64,000 nt of DNA from Rugalucina vietnamica (lineage: Eukaryota > Mollusca > Bivalvia > Lucinida > Lucinidae), in NCBI GenBank assembly GCA_964017185.1, contig OZ024879.1, forward strand, positions 46,115,383-46,179,382. Reading direction: 5' to 3'. The translations under genes were made by a program, and so were the position numbers. Below are positions 54,490 through 64,000 of this stretch, piece by piece (the first letter of the stretch is position 1; every line of letters begins with the position of its first letter). The notes under the pieces were generated by a model, which was not told the DNA's origin, ran no database searches, and was given only the letters and a program-made list of their open reading frames with translations.

Positions 54490-57400
54490 GAACAGTTTTG
54501 ATAAGGGTTTTAGCAAATGTGGCCAACCGTTTTAGCGTTATTTCTTTTGAGCAAGTCATCAGCTCGTTAAATTTGGCAGTGTTAGGGCGTCTGTAATAAT
54601 ATTTTGAAATATATTTCTCTCTGTTGTCTTTAAAAAATGGGCATACCATAATGTAATGGTATACATCACCTACGTCATCGAGAGGGCATAACGTACATTT
54701 ACGTTCTTCGAGATCTATTCCTTTGCCATCTACCGCGTTCGCATGGGAAACGGTGATTTTCAGTTCTCAATTTGGCTAAGTTGGTAAAATGTTGCACGGG
54801 AAGTTTCAAAAGATAACTTTCTAATGTAATGCTATTTTTGAAAATTCGGTAATTAATTCCTTTCGACGATTTTTGTAAGCTCGTGTTCCACGTTTGTTGG
54901 TACTGATCCATTAAGATTTGTTTAATTATGCGAGGTGTATTTTTATTTGGATGGTGACGTTCCTCGTCGTGCTTCTTATGGTGTATACATTTCGCAACTT
55001 ATTAGGTTTGCTAGAGTCTGCAATCATGTTACAGACTTCAACGCTCGAAATAAATGTTTAACGGCAAAACTTCTCCAACAGGGCTATCGGTATCATAAAC
55101 TTCGAAAAACATTTTCTAAATTTTATCGTAGACACTATGAATTGATTTCCAAATATAATGTTGGGTTAAAGACGCTTTTAAGTGAGGGCCTTTCGGAACC
55201 TGAATTTTATGGTGACTTGGTTTACAAATTTAAGAAACTTAAAGGAATTAATGATTTTTCTTTTCAGTTCAGAAAAATCATAACACGTTACAAACGTATA
55301 GGTTATAACTTGAATGTTATGCGACAGTCTGCATGCTTAGTTTTTAACCCAATCATGGTTGATAACTATGCTGCCTTCTTTAATTGCACGCCGGTGGGTC
55401 GGGCGTCAGACTCTATGATGGCCCCGACATAAAGCTATTCATTTTAGTTGGTTGGGGCCGGAGCTTCTTGTCTGTTGCTTGGCCCACCGGGGTCCAACTG
55501 GTGTTTTTCTTTTGCTCCGGAGTTAGTAGGTTATTCGGCGCCCAGGGATCTCCATCGTCGGGCAGCTTACTCAGTCTGTGAGTCCTGGTTTTTGATTCAT
55601 CAGGATGTTTATCATGATTTATTTGTTTGTTCTTGATGATTCATTGACTAGTTAGAGATTCACCACGAGGACCGAATAACTAACTAAATGTTATGAACCA
55701 CTGCAGAAGCTGAGGGTGAGGTTATGGCCATGTAAAACCGGTTTAAGCCCGCCAGTAACTTTGTGTTACTGATCGTTCCAAGTCGATACTTCTGTGGTGG
55801 TTCTTTTTGTTTTATGTCTTGGTGTGTAAAAATTTTTTGTGCTGTTGGCGCCTTATGTATGTTTTCATATTTTTAGTTAAGTTAAGGTAACTGAGTGGCC
55901 ACCTATTGGGAAAATAGCTGCCCATTCGGCTTACGATTGTTTCATGGTATAAGTACCTGATTGTTAGTTTGTTTTTTTCCCACCTCGGTTTTTGGAGTGG
56001 GAATCTTTTTCTGATTGCGCCTTTTCCTGATCTTTGCCTACTTGTACCTTTTCATTTAACCAGATATCCAATCGTCCAGTTTCTTCGAAAATGTGTTTAA
56101 TTTTTTGTATCCATTTGGAGTTTATTTCAGTGCTTGTTCTAAGTTTGTGGTACATTTTATAGGCTATTTTATTGTCAGCATTTTGTGAAATAAGGCGGGT
56201 CCAGTAGTTGATCATTCGATACTTTATTGTCAATGCCATTGGGAATCTTCCCAGTTCACCGTACAACATGTATAGTGGTGTACTTTTACGAACCCTTAGA
56301 ATACCGCGTAGAAACTGTGTGTGGACCGTTTCTAGCAGTCCACAATTTTCAAAACCAAAAACTTCGCACCCGTATGTTAAATAGGTAAAATTGTTTGATC
56401 GAACAGCTTTAATTGGAGATCTACTGGTTAGTATAGGTTTTTGATTCTTATACGAAGCAAATGCATCGCCTTTTTTGCCTGCTCTAATAAATGTTAACGT
56501 GCGTTTAGGAAGCTCCTAGATCTCGAAAAGATCAACCCCAAATATTTGTAATTGTCTACAATTTCAAGAGGCGAGTCATCAAAGTTGAATGCAAAATTAC
56601 TGTTTCTTCGAGCCCCAAAGATTACTACCTTTGTTTTACTTTTATTTACCTCAAGTTTCCAGTCCGAACAGTATTTTGCAAATATGTTTAGATTGTTTTG
56701 AAGATCTTCTGGACTTTTACTCATTATCACCGTGTCATCTGCGTATAGCAGGACATAAATTTGCATATAGAAATACATATTTTCAGTCATGCATTCTACA
56801 GGTATACCTTCTGTGCTCTCGGTCAAAAAGTAATCTTCTAGGTCGTCTAGAAATAGGGAAAATAGGACTGGGGAAATGTTATCTCCCTGTCGTACACCGC
56901 GGTTACTAAAGAAAAAAGGCGAGTCGTTGCCCTCAACTGAGACACATGATTTAATATTCAGATACATATTTTTAAGGATCCGTAAGAAATTTCCATTAAT
57001 GTCATTTTTAAGAAGTTTGCTCCAAAGCCCTGCCCGCTATACCGAGTCGAAGGCTTTGGAGAAGTCTACAAAGCAACAAAAGAGCTATTTCTTTTCGTAT
57101 TTTAGCAATTCTATTAATGCATGCAATGCAAAAATATGATCTGTGGTTGCGTGGAATTTCCTAAAGCCAGCCTGATTTGGTTTTAAAAGTTCATTATATT
57201 CGAGGAACTGGGTTAACCTTTCATTTAAAACTGCAGTGAAAAGCTTCCCCATACAGCTAAGCAAAGTGATGGGCCGGTAGTTATTTGGGTCCATAGCATC
57301 CCCTTTATTTTTGTATATAGGTTTAATTCTGCCTTCTAACCATTGGTCAGGTATAAAGCCAGTATCCAAGATCAAATTAAATAAACATGCAACATTTGAT

Positions 57401-58140
57401 CTTTAGTAAGCCTTAAATATTCATTCAATATTTGGTCTCTACCTGGGCTTTTGGAATTTTTTAATTTCTTTATGCATTTTTCTATTTCGTGGGACGCCGG
57501 GTCGCCCGCACTGTCATCTTCTTGTGAATAAATGTCGGCAAAGAAATCGTGAAACTGAGATAATGTAGGCGTTTCTGTTTTCTTGTGACTTTTGAGGCTA
57601 TTTAGATACTTCCAATATTCTTTTGGTTGCGATTTTTGCATTTTTCGGAGTTTTGATTGTTGCATATTTCTATATTTGTTAATATGTGCATTCATTGTCT
57701 TTTTGTAAAAACGGCTTGCTATACATAAGTCATTTTTGCTCGCATCGGTTTTGAGTACGTTATGTTTTCGCCTGGCTAAGTGATATTTTCTGCGGGCGTT
57801 TTTACACTGGTAACCGAACCAAGGCTTACCATCATTGTTTCTACCATTATAAGAAGGCGGTCTAGTATCGAGAACCTTTTTTGCACTAAACTGGAATGCA
57901 TCGTTAATTTTGGAGGCAATATAGTTGACGGATTCTTTTGTAATTGTGCTATTGTTACATAAGTGTAAATCGTTTAAAATTTGGTCAACGGAATTTTGAT
58001 TGAAGTTTTCGACAAAACACTCGTATTCCGCTTTTTTTGATATGTTACATGTGGACAGATAAATCATGCATTCATGCTGAACTCTTTGTGCTTTTATCAT
58101 GGCTTGATTTGACGCTATGCTAATTTGAATGTAGCCCCTG
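54490..58140 (-). mobile_element. Non-LTR retrotransposon (LINE), 5'-truncated, split by a nested insertion
   Basis: Read from 58140 downward. A linker region (58100-57372) ends KKLKNSKSPGRDQILNEYLR. RT follows: FIPDQWLEGRIKPIYKNKGD, NNYRPITLLSCMGKLF, QAGFRKFHATTDH, RQGDNISPVLFSLFLDD and the catalytic LLYADDTVIMS (56967-56494). The thumb ends RLDIWLNE at 56055. Past the insertion it resumes at about 54930 with IIKQILMDQYQQTW, then CERGRW and, in a shifted frame, a CCHC knuckle. Several frameshifts are present, and the endonuclease is absent. The GVRQGxNxSPxLFxLxLxDL type belongs to the CR1/L2/Jockey-like assemblage; the clade is not certain. Confidence 0.88.
54933..56053 (+). mobile_element. 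Retroelement 3' part (RT C-terminus and 3'UTR) nested in the LINE
   Basis: The frame 54935-55432 reads YGVYISQLIRFARVCNHVTD, then KLRKTFSKFYRRHYELISKY, then PEFYGDLVYKFKKLKG, ending CTPVGRASDSMMAPT. It is the C-terminal region of the same RT as at 590-1545. About 620 bp of 3'UTR follows, ending CTTGTACCTTTTC at the LINE junction. This 3'UTR is the source sequence for about a dozen short fragments across the window. The copy is 5'-truncated. Family probably Penelope-like, not certain. Confidence 0.88.
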
Positions 58141-58637
58141 AAGCGTCGAAGCGTCCTAAGGCATTTTTTTACTTATTTTATATGAGGGTAGGGGAAGTAA
58201 AACGTGTATGATTATTGCTCGGACAGTCTTATCAGTGATTTTTGATGATTAATGCTAGCACCAGAGGCCAACAAGAGCAACTATAGCATTCATGTCAATT
58301 TCCAGATTTGGAAAACGCGTGGTTGCTAAGCAACAGCAGAACAGGACAAAATAAACACATTCTGAGCCTAACCGTGTGCTTTAAACCAAATAATGAAACA
58401 ATCAAATAAATCTAAACAGCTAATGATGTGTTTAATCTTAATGCTATTCAAATGGCTTCTTAAAGGAATCGATTCGGAAACGCATATTTGGCCCTGAACA
58501 TATTCATTTAGATGTTACAGTACGTGTTACAAATCAAATTCCAACGATTTACCCCATAATAAGTACACAATCATCGATTGAAAAGTACGCTTAAATGCGC
58601 CTCGAATCGCGAAGGTTGCCGCCATATTTATTTACCT
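58141..58637. other. No gene recognised
   Basis: AT-rich flank beyond the truncated 5' end of the LINE. Confidence 0.5.
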
Positions 58638-59707
58638 GTGACGTCACTCACTCACTTTCGGTTGAGAGCCATGTACAAGCGATCGTACTCCACTTCATTT
58701 TATCGATAAAATTCGCAGATTAAGGTAAGAAAAACGAAAGAAATAAAAACAGAAACAAATGTCACTGGGATCTCACGGACGCAGGACTCGGCGTCCCGGG
58801 ACGAGTAAATCTGGGCTCAGACACATGGTTTTCCTCAGTGGTGATTCCCGGGGCACAAGTTGTTTTGCCGCGATACGTCCCAATATTTACCTGTGTTTTG
58901 TTGTCTATGAGCCAAAAAAGCATCTTAGAGACATCCATCCGAGTGTATTTCGCACCTTTATGATGAAAATCCAATCAAAATTATGTAACGATAGTTAGGT
59001 AGTCGATAATCTTTCATACGTATAATGGCGATGAAACGATTTAAAAAATGGCGGTCGCATCTTTTGTTGGCGCGTGTCTTTATGTAAACAACTTTAATTG
59101 CAGTCATTTATGACAGGTCAGCTGACCGTTTGACACGTGTTTACCGTGTCACATGCTAAAAATAATTATCCGCATGAATGTAAATCTTTTCTGGATTGGT
59201 GGCAAACAAATTAGAGAGAAACGCATGCGCATTGAAAAACAATTAGTGATGGGCGGTTCACCTCCAATTATAAATTAAATAAAATAGATAACTGAAGAAA
59301 ATTAATCAAATTATTTGAAAAAAAAGTGAGATTACCCCTGGAGTGTGTACCGATTCCGTTTTGGAATAAAGTGGATGAAAAACTTGTGAATTCATATTCT
59401 TTTTCTATTGTGCGCGATTCTTTGACTATTTGTATGTGAAATGTCAAAATTCGGAATAAAAACTACCGTGCGTAGATACATGTAACAGTAATTCCATTCC
59501 GTTCATACTGGATTATTAATAAGAAACAGTGAATATGTCTACACCTACGATTTTTTATCGCTTTGGGGGAAGCGAAAAACCGACGACAGGTATCTGGAAA
59601 AAACTTTTACCTCCTTTCTGTGGCTTGTTTTTACAGTTAATCGCCTGGCACTGAGGCATCTTCGGTAAATATTATTCTCCGGTATTATCACATAAACACT
59701 TCTATCA

Positions 59708-59741
<34 letters not shown>

Positions 59742-60104
59742 AATCAGTTTTACGTCCCTTTCAAGCTTTTTCACTCATATCGAGACGAATCAATCGGTAG
59801 GTGGGGCGAAAACCGGAGTACCCGGGGAAAACCACCTGACACACCCGCAAGCAGAACATGGCTTGTCTCACATATGAATTCGTGCCTCGTGCGAGGCGCG
59901 AACCCACATCGGTGAGATGATCGAATGATCAAGAGCACTGAAGTCAGCGACCTTAATCACTCGGCCACGGGGGCCGCCTCTATCAAGTTTAACGCAGATA
60001 ATATCCACAAATACAAAATAAAATAACGAAATAATCGCGATAATATTTGAACGTCTTGCAATTGAAATGAGCGGCTTAAAGAGAAAGTGAGTGAGTGACT
60101 TCAC
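58638..60104. mobile_element. Possible TIR element, 1.47 kb, containing a SINE
   Basis: GTGACGTCACTCACTCACTT at 58638 and, inverse, GTGAAGTCACTCACTCACTT ending at 60104 make a 22-bp inverted repeat with one mismatch. Part of the repeat is simple (CTCA)n, so chance cannot be ruled out. A 79-codon frame at 58759 has no recognisable domain. A SINE-1 copy lies inside. Confidence 0.4.
59713..59978 (-). mobile_element. tRNA-derived SINE (SINE-1), second copy
   Basis: The inverse matches 2879-3128: GGCGGCCCCCGTGGCCGAGT head, B-box-like phrase, GACGTAAAACTGATTC tail and a poly-A of about 30. TCTATCAAGTTT flanks it on both sides (59701-59712 and 59979-59990). Confidence 0.95.
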
Positions 60105-60859
60105 AGCTTTATACTGGTTTCCGTGTTCACCGTGTAATTATCGATAAACCGGTAACCATACCCGATAAAGATGGCGATTCACTCAGATGCAGGAAAAAAA
60201 CGAAGGTTTCCCAACTTTGAATACGAATACTTTGCGTTACAAACCCGATTTGCATTCTCTTGTACCAGGAATGAATTTATGATGGTATTTTACGTATACA
60301 TACGGCGTCTTATGCGGTTCCGAATCCATTCCTTTAACAAAAACAAAAAATAAAAAATCTGAGGCTGTTATGGAACAAATATTAGATTTTAAAAAGACTA
60401 GCTAGATTTGATACAGTTAAATTTGAATTGGAGACGGCGCTGACTCATTTTGAAACTCTGTGTACAGTGTCTCTGTGACCAATACCATTTATAATTATGC
60501 TTTCAACAAACACATATTTAATCTTTATGAAATGTTGTTAACAGAATCAAGATACTGGTCTTCCATTCAGTCAAGTAAAGCTTTAATAAACAACAGTGTG
60601 TCGCGTCCAAGGTCAATTACGAGCAACCACAGAACTGGCATCGTAGCAAACTTTTGGAGGAATGTTTGAATAGCATACATCTTCAAATTTGGTTGATTGT
60701 ATATGAGAAGCACATAAGTGTTATGAATAAAGAGTTATTAAATCATTATCATTAATTCTTGAATGACCCTCGTAAACAAAAAGGGAAAAAAAGATCGCTC
60801 AAATGCAGCAATCCCTTTGTCATTGGGGGAAGGGAAAGCCCTGATAAAAAAAACTGTGT

Positions 60860-61500
60860 TGGTCTGAAAAGTCCCAAGCAGCTCATAAACAAACTTTGAT
60901 ATCAAAATAATTTGTTATTTGGTATACGCACAGGAGTAGAAAATCACAATCTTCGCTGAGGAGATATCCAATTATGCAAATATGAAAATGGGCAGGAATA
61001 CCTTGAATTTGAGCGTGAAAAGGCTACAAAAACAAGGACGGGAGAAGTCATTTCGCCCCAAACGTTTTTTTTTTCATCCAGATGACCCTGAAAACTGTCA
61101 TGTGGAAGCCTGTAAGGTCTACCGGTCACAACGCCCTATGAAAATGGACTATCCGGAGAGCCATTTGTACTTAGCCATAAACCACAATCGCAAACCGGAC
61201 TCAGAAATTTGTTAAAAGGGCAACCACTAGGAGAAAATTCATTGCGTGTGATGATGAAAAATATAACCATGAGACCGGAACTGCCAGGTGAAAAAACTAA
61301 TCATTCGGTGAGAAACAAAATACATGAACAAAGCTGCTTCATGCTGGCGTGGCTTCAACAGTTATTCAAAAGTTGTCTGCCCATAAATTTGTAGAAAGTT
61401 TTAATAACAATACAGTGGCTTCTAATGAACAACAACGTGGAATGTCGGACATACTGAGTAGCAGATGTGTTGCTGTGGCTCCAGTAAACAACCAGTCATT
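60860..61500 (+). pseudogene. Crypton-type recombinase, catalytic part (KIAA1958/ZMYM-like)
   Basis: In changing frames it reads LKSPKQLINKL, NNLLFGIRTGVENHNLR, GDIQLCKYENGQEYLEFE, HPDDPENCHVEACKVYRSQR, SHLYLAINHN, GEKTNHSVR, and finally ASTVIQKLSAHKFVESF then NNNTVASNEQQRGMSDIL. These are the conserved blocks of DUF3504 tyrosine recombinases. The box I arginine (FGIRTG), HxxR (NHSVR) and the later H (SAHK) are present. Where the family has its nucleophile tyrosine (NNYS), this copy has asparagine. Internal stops and frameshifts show decay. Confidence 0.75.
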
Positions 61501-62132
61501 TGTATCAAATGCCAACTGTTTATCCCCCATCCACAGCCACAGTTACTTCAACCACCTGCACGGGTGCATCGATGTCAAGCTCATTCTCGGCTTCAACGCC
61601 TTCGCATTTCTCAGGGGAAATCTTTCACGGAGCCAAGATTCCTAACTGTAATATAACTGTAAACATTATAATTACCCCCTGAAGTCTCCAAGGATGAATG
61701 TCGTGTCATTGACAGCGACAGTGACTAAAAACTAAAACGTTATCGGTGTAATGAAAGTACTTTCATTTTCAAACGAACTGGCATTGTATTCGTCCACCGG
61801 ATAAAATACAGGACCAATCTGAATTGGAATAGAATAGAATGATAATTTTCCAATTCCTTTTATTTTAGTGTTTACTGTTATTGTTAAATAAGTGTTTAAT
61901 TTACCGTTAAAACTGCACTTGGTGTTGTTTAGTTTTTGTAGACATGATAAACGCGTTATTACTCGTAGCTGCGCCAGGAAAGACTGGGACACGCTCGTCG
62001 TCGACTCGCGTGAACCGGTATTTCATGGGGCAGCTACTCGACGAGATTCGACCCATCGGATCAAGTTACTGAAGTGATCATGTGTATGCATAGGCGCCAA
62101 CTTTCATATTCAAATCTGGGCGTGGTTGTGTA
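61501..62132. other. No further gene recognised
   Basis: Overlapping frames at 61465-61680 are downstream of the recombinase. They may be degenerate coding or 3' sequence, without a recognisable domain. Confidence 0.4.
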
Positions 62133-62343
62133 CATTACGAAAACTTGCCCATGTAATATACAAAGATTTTTAAAGTTGTAAAAAATGAAAATTTTCAGAA
62201 GAAAAAAATTGATATTTTTCTTATTTTTGCTCGACACATAGATTGTTGGTACACGTTAGAACCGCCTCGGCGAGTTCCCCAGTTTTGCTATATAAAAGTG
62301 GGGTTCAGGGGGGTAAACATTACACGAGCATGTTTTCGTTGTG
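62133..62343 (-). mobile_element. Foldback MITE FB1, partly deleted
   Basis: CATTACGAAAACTTGCCCATG at the left and CACGAGCATGTTTTCG at the right. The centre is cut at GAACCGCCTCGGCGAG, and the second arm is lost. Confidence 0.9.
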
Positions 62344-62626
62344 TAGTCCATCTGTTCAAGTTGGGAGGTTATAGGAAATGCGTAGACCGCTGTCACATAT
62401 TTTCCGTTAGAAATCAGCTACCTGTTGGTTGTCCAATCCATTGAATTAGGCAAATTCATATTCCATTATTATTTTCGAACGGGTAAACCTTTGCGTTGAT
62501 GTTTTTAACTGTATACCTATATCAATATAAGTCTGATAAAATATTCAAGAGGTACCACCCATACACTAACATATTTGCCGAATAATACATTACGAGAAAA
62601 CACAATACATGCTTTGAACAAAATTT

Positions 62627-64000
62627 TTGAAAACTATTCGAATTGTTCAAGGTTGCATCCGAAAAAAAATCGAAACGAATCGGCTTGCGGCCTTTATCGC
62701 CATGTTCATTTATTCTTTTCAGATTTCGACTTATAGCAATATTCCGTGTGCTGTCTGTCTCTGTCTCCGGCTTCTGTTGATTTTCTTACCTGACATCAAA
62801 ATAACAGGTAAGTAATGCAACGTAATTTAAATGAAACCGTTCTGGTTTAGTGCTGTTGGTACATTTGCTTCTGTTTGCACGCAATGATTTGAGACATCTG
62901 CCAATTAAATTTTGCATAATTAACAAAATCTATATCCACTTGCATTTTGGGGCGTTGTGGAAGGTTTGAATATACCAAGATACAATTAATAAAAAAATAT
63001 GCCGTTACGTACATTGCAGTGTAAGATGCGAAATTACAGTAATTCTTTTGGCTTCATGTTGCCAAATCTGTAGGGTCACTGAAGAGGCTTAAGTAGCCGA
63101 AACCATGGTATGGCCCATCCCCTTTCTCATTAATATGTTCACTGCTCTTAAAGGATATCAGTTCTATTTTTATTTGCTAATGATATAGAGCGCGAACGGA
63201 AATACTGTGTATACGAAAATGTATTTGGAATCGAGTTATTTTACATGACCTAAAATATGAGGAATACAACTGACAGATGTTGCCGTGTTTGCTCTATAAC
63301 ATGACAGTGGCTCTTTCAGGCGGTGCACAAACATACCATGTGGCGTTTCTTGGACTAGACACACCAGCGGTAGCGTCACTACAATTCCTCCAAGTTGACG
63401 GCACAACCGATTCAAATGCTACAACAAGGCTCAACGGCTGTGAAACGCTAGACTTCAATAAAGAACTGATGAATCCATGTATCAGTAATTTGTTTCCTCA
63501 AGGTTCAAACGTAGTTGACTCTCGTGCAGTGAAGATAGAAACCTCCGTAGAGTATCCAGTACATGTTAACGTGAAACATAACGTCAGTGACGAAGGATTT
63601 CTCGCAATACCTGACGTTGCTCTGGGAACTGAGTACTACGTTGCGACGTTCTGTAGATTTGGCGGTTACTGTCAGTTCTCCGTGACACCAGTTGAAGACG
63701 GCACGTCAGTCATGGTGCGATTTCCAGTTGCCGTTAGCGGCGTACAATTTTGCATTAACGGCGTTGACGTGAGCGGGTCTTCATCAGCTGATATCCCGTT
63801 TCTCCTTGACGAATTTGACGTGTTACATTTCGAAAGCACTAATGATCTTACAGGAACATACATAACATCAAAAAAGAGAGTGGCGTTGTTTGCCGGTGCA
63901 AGGAACGTGCCCTCTACCTTCGGTGGACCCGTCACACACATGATTGAACAATTGCCTCCCGTAAATAAGTGGGGGACTGAATTTTTTGTCGTTCCTAACA
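62627..64000 (+). CDS. IgGFc-binding-protein N-terminal-domain protein, 5' part (partial)
   Basis: The large exon starts at 63320 after CTCTTTCAG in phase 1 and is open to the window end. It reads YHVAFLGLDTPAVASLQF, LGTEYYVATFCRFGGYCQFS, LLDEFDVLHFESTNDLTGTY, KKRVALFAGARNVP, THMIEQLPPVNKWGTEFF. This pattern (LDxxDVLHFES..DLTGT, then MxEQLPPVxxWGxxF) is that of the N-terminal domain of FCGBP-like secreted mucosal proteins, often expanded in molluscs. An upstream exon ends at 62807 with ITG and a GTAAGT donor, also phase 1. It contains a hydrophobic run, IPCAVCLCLRLLLIFL, suitable for a signal peptide. Its start could be ATG 62627 or 62702, or an acceptor at 62721. The gene continues beyond the window. 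Confidence 0.8.
63050..63165 (-). repeat. Inverse copy of the sequence at 5240-5360
   Basis: Shared phrases on opposite strands include GGGTCACTGAAGAG and CTCTTAAAGGATATCAGTTC. It lies in the intron before the FCGBP-like exon. It may be a dispersed repeat, in which case the open stretch at 5270-5431 could belong to a mobile element. Confidence 0.7.

Noticed and set aside
59895-59978. tRNA gene on the minus strand
   Set aside because: Same SINE head as at 2879, not a tRNA.

Overview
The window is repeat-dense eukaryotic nuclear DNA. It is AT-rich, has few long open frames, shows clear spliceosomal signals (GTAAGT donors, polypyrimidine-AG acceptors) and holds many layered transposable elements. 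The gene families (single-exon sulfotransferase-like gene, secreted ShKT protein, IgGFc-binding-protein-like gene, Crypton-derived DUF3504 recombinase) and the SINEs and foldback MITEs point to a marine invertebrate, most likely a bivalve mollusc. That assignment is inference.

Four host-type genes stand out. (1) 23.03-24.32 kb: a 423-codon sulfotransferase-like exon, with a partial duplicate of its 3' end at 24.61-24.89 kb. (2) 36.56-41.92 kb, plus strand: a six-exon gene whose splice phases all agree, encoding a secreted protein of 156 residues with three ShKT domains. In front of its first ShKT exon, the acceptor plus about 42 bp of that exon is repeated six times. (3) 62.6-64.0 kb: the 5' part of an IgGFc-binding-protein N-terminal-domain gene, running off the window. 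(4) 4.7-15.3 kb: a decayed but partly conserved set of small repeated exons of a family I do not recognise. Three copies of one 76-nt exon keep frame and splice sites and differ largely at synonymous positions.

Much of the rest is mobile DNA. A PIF/Harbinger transposon at about 25.1-33.6 kb carries a Myb/SANT-like ORF (plus) and a HARBI1-like transposase (minus). The transposase is split by a 6.2-kb insertion with 14-bp terminal inverted repeats starting CAC and a perfect 5-bp target duplication, CAAAT. A pogo/Tigger remnant (50.27-51.58 kb) lies between two copies of its own flank, and the right-hand copy keeps the empty target site. A non-LTR retrotransposon (58.1-54.5 kb, minus) has a 3' piece of a second retroelement inserted in it. 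Twelve further pieces of that second retroelement, most sharing one 3' end, are scattered through the window. A solo LTR (6.97-8.23 kb) lies inside a SINE. Two pieces of a Crypton-type tyrosine recombinase (52.7-53.1 and 60.9-61.5 kb) may be one gene split by these insertions.

Two SINE families, three families of palindrome-centred MITEs, several TIR elements (two mariner-like) and unusual CpG-word-rich or tandem-repeat stretches fill the gaps. The window has no CRISPR, rRNA or convincing tRNA gene.
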